Of a stretch of DNA of 20,748 nucleotides, positions 14,756 to 20,748 are shown piece after piece (position 1 is the stretch's first letter; the number at the start of each line of letters is the position of its first letter). The stretch covers positions 1 through 20,748 of the forward strand of contig JAUWBY010000011.1 in assembly GCA_030609605.1 (NCBI GenBank), in the 5' to 3' direction. Source of the DNA: Candidatus Eiseniibacteriota bacterium. Its GTDB lineage: Bacteria > Joyebacterota > Joyebacteria > Joyebacterales > Joyebacteraceae. Both the position numbers and the translations under genes were made by a program. The notes under the pieces are model-generated. The model ran no database searches, was not told where the DNA came from, and worked only from the letters and a program-made list of their open reading frames with translations.

Positions 14756-15298
14756 TCACAGCCGGCCGTCGCGCTTGATCAGAGCCTCTATCTCGTCCAG
14801 ACCCGCTATTCCGCCGCGAGCGCCCAGCGCCGTGCAGTTCAGAGCCGCGGCCGCGTTCGAAAACGTGAGAGTCCGTTCGACAGACCAGCCCTCAAGAAGA
14901 CCGTAGATGAACGCTCCGTGGAAGATGTCCCCCGCCCCTGTTGTATCTCTGACATCTACCTCAAATCCTGGTGATGCAACGAGGCTGCCATCCGGAGCGA
15001 GCGCGACGGCGCCCCTCTCCCCGAGAGTCATCGCAACAAACGACGGGCCAGCCTCAGAGATCAGCGAAAGCGCCACCGCCGGATCATCCTCCCCCGTGAA
15101 AAGGCTCGGAAACCTCGATGATGCGACAAGAAGGTCTGTGTTGACGACAAGCTCGGCGGTCCCTTCCTTGACGCTTTCCGCGTCGAGTACGACGACGATG
15201 CCGCGCTCGCGGGCAAGCTCCGCGGCCCTGGCGGCTGCCGGAGCGTCGTGTCCGTCCAGGAGAAGCACACTGCCGGCGCACACGTTCTCGGGAGTCAT
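14756..15298 (-). CDS. PfkB-family carbohydrate kinase, C-terminal part (gene split by a frameshift)
   Basis: This 180-residue frame carries the C-terminal two thirds of a ribokinase-fold kinase. It includes the substrate/ATP loop signature DTTGAGDIFHGAFIYGL (about 118-134; the catalytic Asp is the second D) and the end helix region. Its frame is open upstream of the ATG at 15298 and reads ERTILWHRPSEIATVPSE, which is standard PfkB sequence, so the ATG is an internal methionine and not a true start. Joining it to 15295-15696 with one extra G at the GG pair at 15354-15355 (coding strand) gives 313 residues, normal for the family. The ATGA overlap with the upstream frame is probably accidental. 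Substrate (ribose, fructose, adenosine, other) cannot be called. Confidence 0.8.
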   Translation of the reverse strand: MTPENVCAGSVLLLDGHDAPAAARAAELARERGIVVVLDAESVKEGTAELVVNTDLLVASSRFPSLFTGEDDPAVALSLISEAGPSFVAMTLGERGAVALAPDGSLVASPGFEVDVRDTTGAGDIFHGAFIYGLLEGWSVERTLTFSNAAAALNCTALGARGGIAGLDEIEALIKRDGRL

Positions 15299-15696
15299 TT
15301 CAGATGGAACAGTGGCGATTTCACTGGGCCTGTGCCACAGAATGGTCCGCTCACCGTCCGTTCATCTATGATTATCATCGCGAGCTGATTCGTCACTCCT
15401 TGGGCGACGGTCACGTCCGAGACATCCACACCCGCCGACTTGATACTCAGAAGCGAAAAGCTGCCTATCTCATCTCCCCCGACCTTCCCCACGTACTTCG
15501 CCCGGAGACCGAGCTTCGCGCACTGGACCATCGCGCTCGCCGCCTGTCCTCCCGGTGCGAGCTTAAAGGTGTCTATCGGGAGCTTGGCTCCGTACTCGGG
15601 CTGCTCCGGCATGACGCAGAGGTGATCGACGGCGTTCAGGCCAAAGCCGACAACGTCGAACTCCGCGTCACCTGGTATCAGGAATCCAAACTCCAC
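15295..15696 (-). CDS. PfkB-family carbohydrate kinase, N-terminal part (gene split by a frameshift)
   Basis: The 133-residue frame starts at GTG 15696 (GAGGAG 10 bases ahead) and has the PfkB N-terminal core: VVGFGLNAVDHL, the conserved PGGQAASAMVQCAKLGL (about 48-64; substrate-binding GG) and VGKVGGDEIG. After IIDERT (near residue 113) it drifts into non-family sequence and stops at 15295. The next frame continues the family sequence from GERTILWH, so a single G is missing around 15354-15355 on the coding strand. If the loss is real the kinase is dead; if it is an assembly error the gene is intact. It begins 82 bases after the MATE gene and is the first gene of the run down to the LytTR regulator. 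Confidence 0.8.
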   Translation of the reverse strand: MEFGFLIPGDAEFDVVGFGLNAVDHLCVMPEQPEYGAKLPIDTFKLAPGGQAASAMVQCAKLGLRAKYVGKVGGDEIGSFSLLSIKSAGVDVSDVTVAQGVTNQLAMIIIDERTVSGPFCGTGPVKSPLFHLK

Positions 15697-15778
15697 CCGA
15701 TCTCATCTCCTCGAAATCGCACCGGCCGCAGGTCCCACCGAGGGCAGGTCGCACCCACGACCGCCGGCTCTTCAGGAA

Positions 15779-17107
15779 CTACACCTTCTGGTGCTTCCAA
15801 TGCCCTCTCTGGAACCAGATGTACGTCAAGAGAACCTCCACGCAAGCGGCGATGAACATCGACCACCAGACTCCGGTCTGGTCCGTGTGCAGGAGGTGTA
15901 TCGCACCGAGAACGAGGGGGATCTGGACGCCCCATTCGACGATGGCCGAGATGATGGTCGGGGGCCACGTGTTGCCCGAGCCGTAGAAGGCCGACGACAT
16001 GACAATGTGCATGGCGATCATCACTTGCGCGATGGCCATAAGCCTGATGAGCGGGATACCGGTCGCCACGACCGCCGTATCCCCACTGAAAAGGCCCAAG
16101 ATCTCTTTCGAGAAACCGATCTCTATGAGCCCGAGAACGCCCGTCAGCGCAAAGACGAGAAGCGTCGCCTTCACGACTGCCTCGTGCGCCCGGTCCTTCT
16201 GGTTCGCGCCGAGATTCTGGCCGACGACGGCACCGATGCCGAGCTCGAGCCCCACGGCAAAGAGGATTCCGAGCTCCATTATCCGCAGACTCAGACCGTA
16301 GGCTGCTATCACCACGGTGCCGAAGGTCGCGACCAGTGTGGCTACGTACCAATGGGCGAGACTTCTGAGGAGCCCGTTCAGACCGGCCGGCAGTCCTATT
16401 CTCAGGATTTCGAGCATGACATTGATCCGCGGGTGGAAGCGCCGCCAGATCGGAACTCTAAGGTTCGATCGGCCCGAGGAGAGAACCCAGAGACCAACGA
16501 AGACGGCGCACGTCGCAGAGATCGCCGTGGCGAGTGCTGCTCCTGCTATTCCCATGTCGAAATGGAATATGAAGAGCGGATCGAGGCCGATGTTGAGGAC
16601 GGTCGACATCAGCATGATGTACATCGCCTTCGGGGCATCGCCGACGCCGCGGAGGGCGGTATAGATGGAGTAGGACGAGAACATGAACGGGAGGCCGATT
16701 AAGTAGATGCTCCCGTAGCGCATCGCCAGCTCGCGCGTGGCGGCATCGTCGGTCATGAAGCGGAGAACGGCGGGCACGACTGCAAATCCGATAGCGCCCA
16801 TAAGGGCGGCGACCGTGAACTTGAGAAGCAGCGTCTGCCGGACGACGTCGCGCGTGGCCTCAAAGCGTCTCTCACCGAAGCGGCGCGAGATAAGGGCGAC
16901 GGACCCCGTGCCGACGATCTGGTTCGCTGAACCGAGGATCCATGCTATCGCGGCGAAGAGGGTGATGGCGGCAACGGGCGTCGTCCCGAGTCTCCCGACC
17001 CAGTAGATGTCGGTGAGGCTGTAGATGGTCATCGCCCCGAAACCAATCATCGAGGGTATGCCCATGTAGAGCACGTTCTTGAGAACGTTGCCCTTAGTGA
17101 TGTCCAT
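15779..17107 (-). CDS. MATE-family multidrug/metabolite efflux transporter
   Basis: A 442-residue inner-membrane antiporter with about 12 hydrophobic helices and the typical MATE opening DITKGNVLKNVLYMGIPSM. Other family features are the first-helix segment ending SLTDIYWVGRLG, the repeated-half layout with GLPAGLNGLLRS opening the second half, and GAVVGQNLGANQ, a strongly conserved MATE stretch. It exports cationic compounds by Na+ or H+ exchange; the substrate is unknown. I chose the ATG at 17107 because it matches the family N-terminus. A GTG at 17170 with GAGG 6 bases ahead would add 21 charged residues and is possible. The frame continues to 17332, but that part is atypical. A promoter and a leader hairpin lie upstream. 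Confidence 0.95.
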   Translation of the reverse strand: MDITKGNVLKNVLYMGIPSMIGFGAMTIYSLTDIYWVGRLGTTPVAAITLFAAIAWILGSANQIVGTGSVALISRRFGERRFEATRDVVRQTLLLKFTVAALMGAIGFAVVPAVLRFMTDDAATRELAMRYGSIYLIGLPFMFSSYSIYTALRGVGDAPKAMYIMLMSTVLNIGLDPLFIFHFDMGIAGAALATAISATCAVFVGLWVLSSGRSNLRVPIWRRFHPRINVMLEILRIGLPAGLNGLLRSLAHWYVATLVATFGTVVIAAYGLSLRIMELGILFAVGLELGIGAVVGQNLGANQKDRAHEAVVKATLLVFALTGVLGLIEIGFSKEILGLFSGDTAVVATGIPLIRLMAIAQVMIAMHIVMSSAFYGSGNTWPPTIISAIVEWGVQIPLVLGAIHLLHTDQTGVWWSMFIAACVEVLLTYIWFQRGHWKHQKV

Positions 17108-17202
17108 CTTGAGCTCGCGCTCAAGTGTCTCGGTGGAATCTGCGCGCTCTCTTGGGTCCCGTTCTTCCACTTGTCCCCTCGCCCGGTGGTCGCAGACGCA
17201 CC

Positions 17203-17226
17203 ACGGCTGCATTTCTTGACAGCCGT
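17203..17226 (-). promoter_or_regulatory. Stem-loop in the leader of the MATE gene
   Basis: ACGGCTG pairs with CAGCCGT (7 bp) around a 10-base loop. It lies between the predicted promoter and either start candidate, so it would be in the mRNA leader. I recognise no known riboswitch in it. Confidence 0.35.
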
Positions 17227-17246
17227 AGTTTGCACATAGGATTTCT

Positions 17247-17275
17247 AGAATAGCGTCACGGAGAGGGAATGACAA
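17247..17275 (-). promoter_or_regulatory. Candidate sigma-70-type promoter of the MATE gene
   Basis: Minus-strand TTGTCA (17275-17270, five of six consensus) and TATTCT (17252-17247, four of six) are 17 bases apart. This is the best promoter match in the window. The leader would be about 130 bases to the ATG at 17107 or about 70 to the GTG at 17170. Confidence 0.55.
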
Positions 17276-17278
17276 CGG

Positions 17279-17302
17279 ATAAGGGACAGATGAGCCCCTT
17301 AT
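17279..17302 (-). terminator. Weak hairpin downstream of the lipoprotein gene
   Basis: ATAAGGG and CCCTTAT form a 7-bp stem around a 10-base loop, starting 27 bases after the lipoprotein stop codon. No U run follows, and it abuts the MATE -35 box, so it could be an operator instead. Confidence 0.25.
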
Positions 17303-17328
17303 TGAGGATGACTCATGCCGGGCGGACG

Positions 17329-17910
17329 TCAATCAGCAAGCGGCGCCTTCGTTACGACGATATCGTCGATCCAGACCGTGCCCGGGCCGGTGACGACGAG
17401 ATTCAGCCTCACGTTGTCAGGGTTCTGTCCGGCCTCGAGACGGAAGACCGTCACGGCGTCTACCCACTCGCTCGTTCCAAAGACAGGGTTATCCAGTCCA
17501 CGCGAAAAGAATTCTCCGATCTCGTCGAAAACGCACCACATCTCGAGGATGGCATCACCTTCGAGTCCTTCGGTTCTGAGCTTCGCGTAGTAGCTGAGGA
17601 ACGCGTTCTCGACATCGAGGTCACCGGTTTCGAACAGCGGGATCGTCGTCGCCTCATCGAAGATGATCTTGATTGAACCGCGTCCGTCGGCGCTCGCCGC
17701 ATCCACAGAGAGAAGCTCCGCACTCACGACATCGTCGAGTGTGTCTGCGGGGTAGGCAGCGAGGATATCGCCTTCACGTGTACCGGGCTGCATCTCCGTT
17801 CCGGTGGTGGTCTGCGTCTCCGCTCCCTCCTCCCCACCGGAGCAGCCGGCGATGATGGCGGTGAGCATCAGCACGGCAGAGATCGCGAACACATGGCGCG
17901 TTTTCATCAT
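17329..17910 (-). CDS. Small lipoprotein with a carbohydrate-binding-module-like domain
   Basis: A 193-residue lipoprotein: MMKTRHVFAISAVLMLTAII then AGC gives a lipobox with lipidated C23, followed by a Gly/Glu/Thr-rich tether (24-45). The folded part (about 48-190) ends in NVRLNLVVTGPGTVWIDDIVV, the closing beta-strand pattern of many jelly-roll, CBM-like domains. No catalytic motif is seen. It probably sits on an envelope membrane and may bind glycan or protein. Either of two adjacent ATGs (17910, 17907) could be used; AGGAG lies 4 or 7 bases ahead. It lies 53 bases after the hemerythrin gene on the same strand and may share its transcript. The family name is tentative. Confidence 0.82.
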   Translation of the reverse strand: MMKTRHVFAISAVLMLTAIIAGCSGGEEGAETQTTTGTEMQPGTREGDILAAYPADTLDDVVSAELLSVDAASADGRGSIKIIFDEATTIPLFETGDLDVENAFLSYYAKLRTEGLEGDAILEMWCVFDEIGEFFSRGLDNPVFGTSEWVDAVTVFRLEAGQNPDNVRLNLVVTGPGTVWIDDIVVTKAPLAD

Positions 17911-17963
17911 TCCTCTCCTTATCTGGCACCGTCCTTCACGGCGCGGACATAGGGAAAACCGAG

Positions 17964-18392
17964 CTAGGCGTCCTCGCTCATCGTGAGGTCGTTCTCGCTC
18001 AGGAACTCACCGAACTTGTGGTCGACGTCCTTGATGTGCTTCACGAACCAGTTCATGAGGAGCGTATCGATGGAGTCGGCGAGTCCCTGCGTGGCGCCCT
18101 CCTCCTTGAAATCCTCGCTCAGATTCGCAAGCGTGGTCTTGAACTCCTCGTGCTTGACCAGGTGCGCACCGATGTTTGGGTAGTCGTACGCCCTCATGTT
18201 GCGCTCCTCGGTCCCGAAGTGGAACTTCGTGTAGTCCATGAGGAAGGTCAGGATGCGGACGATCTCAGCCGGGCCCTGCCCGGTGTGAAGCGCCTCCTCG
18301 AGATCCGCGATCTTGCCGATGAGGCTCTTGTGCTGCTCATCGATGAGGTCGACGCCGACTGACAGGTTGTCGCTCCACACGATGTTGCTCAT
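17964..18392 (-). CDS. Bacteriohemerythrin (non-heme di-iron oxygen-binding protein)
   Basis: A 142-residue single-domain hemerythrin, a four-helix bundle that binds O2 at a di-iron centre. All seven ligands are present with family spacing: H21 (DEQHKSL), H58 and E62 (FHFGTEERNM), H77 and H81 (HLVKHEEF), H119 and D124 (HIKDVDHKF). The ATG at 18392 has GGAGG 7 bases ahead and matches the usual start (MSNIVWSDNLSVGVDLIDEQH); the frame upstream of it is not conserved-looking. It lies 40 bases downstream of the MutL-family gene and is probably co-transcribed. Likely roles are oxygen storage, scavenging or sensing; a role in protecting oxygen-sensitive cobalamin enzymes is inference from the neighbour. 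Confidence 0.95.
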   Translation of the reverse strand: MSNIVWSDNLSVGVDLIDEQHKSLIGKIADLEEALHTGQGPAEIVRILTFLMDYTKFHFGTEERNMRAYDYPNIGAHLVKHEEFKTTLANLSEDFKEEGATQGLADSIDTLLMNWFVKHIKDVDHKFGEFLSENDLTMSEDA

Positions 18393-18432
18393 GATCGAAC
18401 CTCCTCCATGGATGGTGCCGCATGACGGCGCC

Positions 18433-20748
18433 TCAGGCCCTCGATGGCAGGATGATCCTCGGTCGCTGGACGCCCACACGGAGCTGGGTCGTCCCGTCGA
18501 GAAGTGCCAAGCGTCCTTCGTGCGCTGTGAGCGCGGCGCGCACATCCTCCGCGAGAGCGCTCGATCCGAACTCCCCGGTCACAACGAGTGTGAACCCAAG
18601 CCCCGGTTCTAGCACATCCTCCAGATCAACGCCACCAGCGATAAGCCCGGTGACACCGGCCTCCCGGCATGTCTCGAGCACGGCGGCGTCCGCATGATCA
18701 ATGACTGCGACGGAGCCAGGCGTGAGGGCCGGGGGATCCCACGGCTCTGTGCCGGTACGTCCGGCGTCCAGCCCAGGGAAGACGAGTGGGCCCAGCACCG
18801 CTCCTCCACTTCCCCAGACCCCGTCGATCTCCGTGCCCTCGCTCACGACCGTGCAGCCGCGCGCGGTCACTGACTCCACGACGCCCGGTAGCCATGCCGA
18901 CACCTGAAGCTCCTCGAGAAGCGGCTCGATCATGACCATCCCGAAGTGCAGGTCTATCTTCGCCACCTTCCCGCGGACCGGGGATTCGGAACTCCTGTTC
19001 TTCCCACCGGTCATCATCACGGCGAGCCACTGCCCGCGCTCGACCTCGTCGCCGACCGAAACTTTGAGGTACGGCTTGAGTCGGCTCGGGTGCAGACCGA
19101 GTTCCTTCGCCACCTCTACCGTCGTCAGGACCTTCGCATCCTCGGCGCGCTCGCGCACGACGAGTGTTCCATCGGGAAGGATGCGCTCGATGATGCCGTC
19201 GACAGGCGAGCGGAAGGTCGCCGAGCGACCAAGGCGCATACGTTGCTTTGCGATGACCTCGCCCCTCGCGATCTCATCTCCGATGCCCTTCAGGAGCACG
19301 CCGTCAAGCGCCTCAGGATCGACCTGCATCGCACGGGCGATAGCAAGGAAGAACGGCCGCAGGAATTCGCGGCTCGCGTGCGCGACGATTGTGTCCGAGA
19401 CGACCGTGTCGCCGGCTTCGACGAGGACATCTCCGTTCGTCGCAAGCTCTCTCACGGCGGCAATCCGCCCGCGGCGGACGCGTGTACCGCTCGGGAGGTC
19501 GGTTCCGGCTGGTGGAATGCCCGTCGACTTCGCTGCAGAACCGATAGCCCCGACCGCCGGCTCAGTAGGAGGACTCATATCCGAAGCCACTCGACCGCCT
19601 CTTACCGACGCCTGGTGCTCCCCCACCGTCCCCAGTTCGACGAGCGCGAGGTCGAAGAAGATCTCCTTCGCAAGCGCTTCATCCACCCCCGAGAGGACCC
19701 CCAGGTGCGGGAACATGAACGCGCGGTCGACGGCCAGCCTGACTGTGCCGCGGGGGTGGAGCGCATCTATCAAGATCCTCGCTGCAACCTCGCGCGACGA
19801 GTGCGAAAGGATACCACCGCTCCCAATGATGAAGTCGTAATCCCGCCCGCCTGGCCGCTCGCTTTCGGGGATGCCGCGCAGCACCCTGTGGTGCTCACGA
19901 ACCGCCTCACGAATCGCAACCGTTGCAGTCGCCCACTCGACCAGCGCGTCCTCGCGTGTCGTCGGCAGGCTCGTCGGCTGCACGTACTTGTTTCCGATGC
20001 GGTTCCAGAGCTCGCGCTCGGTCATCTCCATGGATAGGAGCTCGGTTATCGCGCCCGCACCCGCAAGCCGCGCAACATTGAGGATACTGTAGCTCATGCC
20101 GATGTTCGCGCTCACCGTGCGGACGACCACGCCGCCGCGCGCCGTGAACACGTCCGTCGTCGCACCTCCGATGTCGATCGCGAGGATAGTTCCCTCGAGC
20201 TCCGTCGACGCCAGAGCCATGATGTCCCCGAACGCCGCCGGCGTCGGGCGAATGGGTGCTCTAACCCACGGCTTGAGCTTCTCGTAGCCGGGGGCCATCG
20301 ACATCACGTGGTCCATGAAGATCTCGTTGATGGCGGCTCGCGCCGGCCGTGTCTCCTCATGGTTCTCCGCCGGTCGCACATTCGGGACCGACCGAAAGAG
20401 GAACGCGTCGCCGAGCGTGCGTTCGACGTAGGGGCGCGCGTTGACGTTGCCACCATAGACGACGGGAAGCTTCGCCTCAGGATTGAGTTTCGGGTGAAGC
20501 TCGGACTCGACGAGGAGTTCAGCGAGGAAAACGGGCGCCGTGATCGCCTCGCCATCGTAGCCGCCCGCGAGGAGCACCATGTCCGGACGGAGACGCTTGA
20601 GGTCCTCAATCTGACGATACGCTGTGCGCCCGTCGTTCATGCAGATGATGTCGAGGACTATGGCACCCGCGCCGAGTGCGACCCGCTCTGCGGTCTCGGC
20701 GGTGAGTTCCTTGACAAGACCCGTGACGACCATCGCAAGACCACCGCC
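18433..20748 (-). CDS. glmL: MutL/GlmL-family protein (cobalamin-mutase-associated ASKHA ATPase) with long C-terminal extension, 5' end outside window
   Basis: The frame is open to the right edge. Its upstream residues (GGGLA before MVVTGLVKELTAETAERV) continue the family sequence, so the ATG at 20733 is internal and the N-terminus (perhaps about 100 residues) is missing. Counting from that methionine, the visible part has the ASKHA phosphate loop LAIDIGGATTDVFTA (184-198) and IIGSGGILSH (302-311). GlmL/MutL proteins are encoded beside B12-dependent aminomutases such as glutamate mutase and are thought to act as chaperones or reactivators. The family core ends near 375. The other 390 residues hold RFRSPVDGIIERI-type barrel-sandwich strands (about 505-530), GDEVERGQWLAVM (561-573) and an alpha/beta segment (about 670-750). 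I recall this combination as a separate protein in Chloroflexi-like lineages. No mutase subunit lies in the window; one may lie to the right. Confidence 0.85.
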   Translation of the reverse strand, partial: GGGLAMVVTGLVKELTAETAERVALGAGAIVLDIICMNDGRTAYRQIEDLKRLRPDMVLLAGGYDGEAITAPVFLAELLVESELHPKLNPEAKLPVVYGGNVNARPYVERTLGDAFLFRSVPNVRPAENHEETRPARAAINEIFMDHVMSMAPGYEKLKPWVRAPIRPTPAAFGDIMALASTELEGTILAIDIGGATTDVFTARGGVVVRTVSANIGMSYSILNVARLAGAGAITELLSMEMTERELWNRIGNKYVQPTSLPTTREDALVEWATATVAIREAVREHHRVLRGIPESERPGGRDYDFIIGSGGILSHSSREVAARILIDALHPRGTVRLAVDRAFMFPHLGVLSGVDEALAKEIFFDLALVELGTVGEHQASVRGGRVASDMSPPTEPAVGAIGSAAKSTGIPPAGTDLPSGTRVRRGRIAAVRELATNGDVLVEAGDTVVSDTIVAHASREFLRPFFLAIARAMQVDPEALDGVLLKGIGDEIARGEVIAKQRMRLGRSATFRSPVDGIIERILPDGTLVVRERAEDAKVLTTVEVAKELGLHPSRLKPYLKVSVGDEVERGQWLAVMMTGGKNRSSESPVRGKVAKIDLHFGMVMIEPLLEELQVSAWLPGVVESVTARGCTVVSEGTEIDGVWGSGGAVLGPLVFPGLDAGRTGTEPWDPPALTPGSVAVIDHADAAVLETCREAGVTGLIAGGVDLEDVLEPGLGFTLVVTGEFGSSALAEDVRAALTAHEGRLALLDGTTQLRVGVQRPRIILPSRA

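Noticed and set aside
15678..16352. 224-residue minus-strand frame overlapping the MATE gene in another frame
   Set aside because: His/Arg/Gly-rich out-of-frame translation of the MATE gene.
17108..17328. Riboswitch upstream of the MATE gene
   Set aside because: No conserved core of a known class (for example guanidine or TPP) could be recognised; only a simple stem-loop is present.
18946..20037. Long plus-strand frames (302 and 363 residues) opposite the MutL-family gene
   Set aside because: Both overlap the same conserved minus-strand coding region and are Arg/Ser/Pro-rich shadows typical of GC-rich DNA.

Overview
The window is GC-rich bacterial DNA. Almost everything is encoded on the minus strand, in tightly packed operon-like blocks with 4-base ATGA stop/start overlaps and frequent GTG or TTG starts. 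Lipoprotein and Sec signal peptides, a PBP4-type peptidase, SpoIIE and LytS/LytTR signalling and a MutL/GlmL protein suggest a free-living, probably diderm bacterium. My guess is an uncultured lineage of the FCB/Eisenbacteria kind; this is inference from style only, because there is no rRNA or other phylogenetic marker here. No tRNA, rRNA, CRISPR array, IS element or phage gene was seen.

Layout, left to right. At the left edge are the first 14 codons of a minus-strand gene that leaves the window. Next come a PflX-like radical SAM protein and an RlmI-type 23S rRNA methyltransferase, which overlap (151-2360, minus). The only plus-strand gene encodes a cysteine-rich secreted protein (2567-3292); it ends in a bidirectional terminator. 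A secreted protein of unknown function occupies 3424-4886 and is split by what looks like one missing base. A three-gene minus-strand unit follows (5075-9816): a membrane protein with a 17-residue-repeat bactofilin-like beta-helix, then a membrane SpoIIE/PP2C phosphatase, then a membrane-anchored double retropepsin-like protease with a PDZ domain. The next minus-strand unit (10018-15696) runs PfkB kinase (split by one missing base), HAD phosphatase, type-2 muramoyl amidase, PBP4-type carboxypeptidase, LytS-type histidine kinase, LytTR response regulator. On the right are a MATE transporter, a small lipoprotein, a bacteriohemerythrin and the C-terminal three quarters or more of a MutL/GlmL-family protein with a long C-terminal extension, cut by the right edge.

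How the genes may work together. The most striking point is that the SpoIIE phosphatase and the LytS histidine kinase, in adjacent transcription units, carry clearly homologous four-helix membrane domains (about 55-60% identity by eye over about 100 residues) joined to different cytoplasmic outputs. Together with the cell-wall enzymes upstream of LytS and the envelope beta-helix and protease around SpoIIE, the 5-15.7 kb region reads as an envelope sensing and remodelling locus in which one sensor type feeds both a two-component pathway and a partner-switch-like phosphatase. That functional reading is inference; the shared domain and gene order are seen directly.
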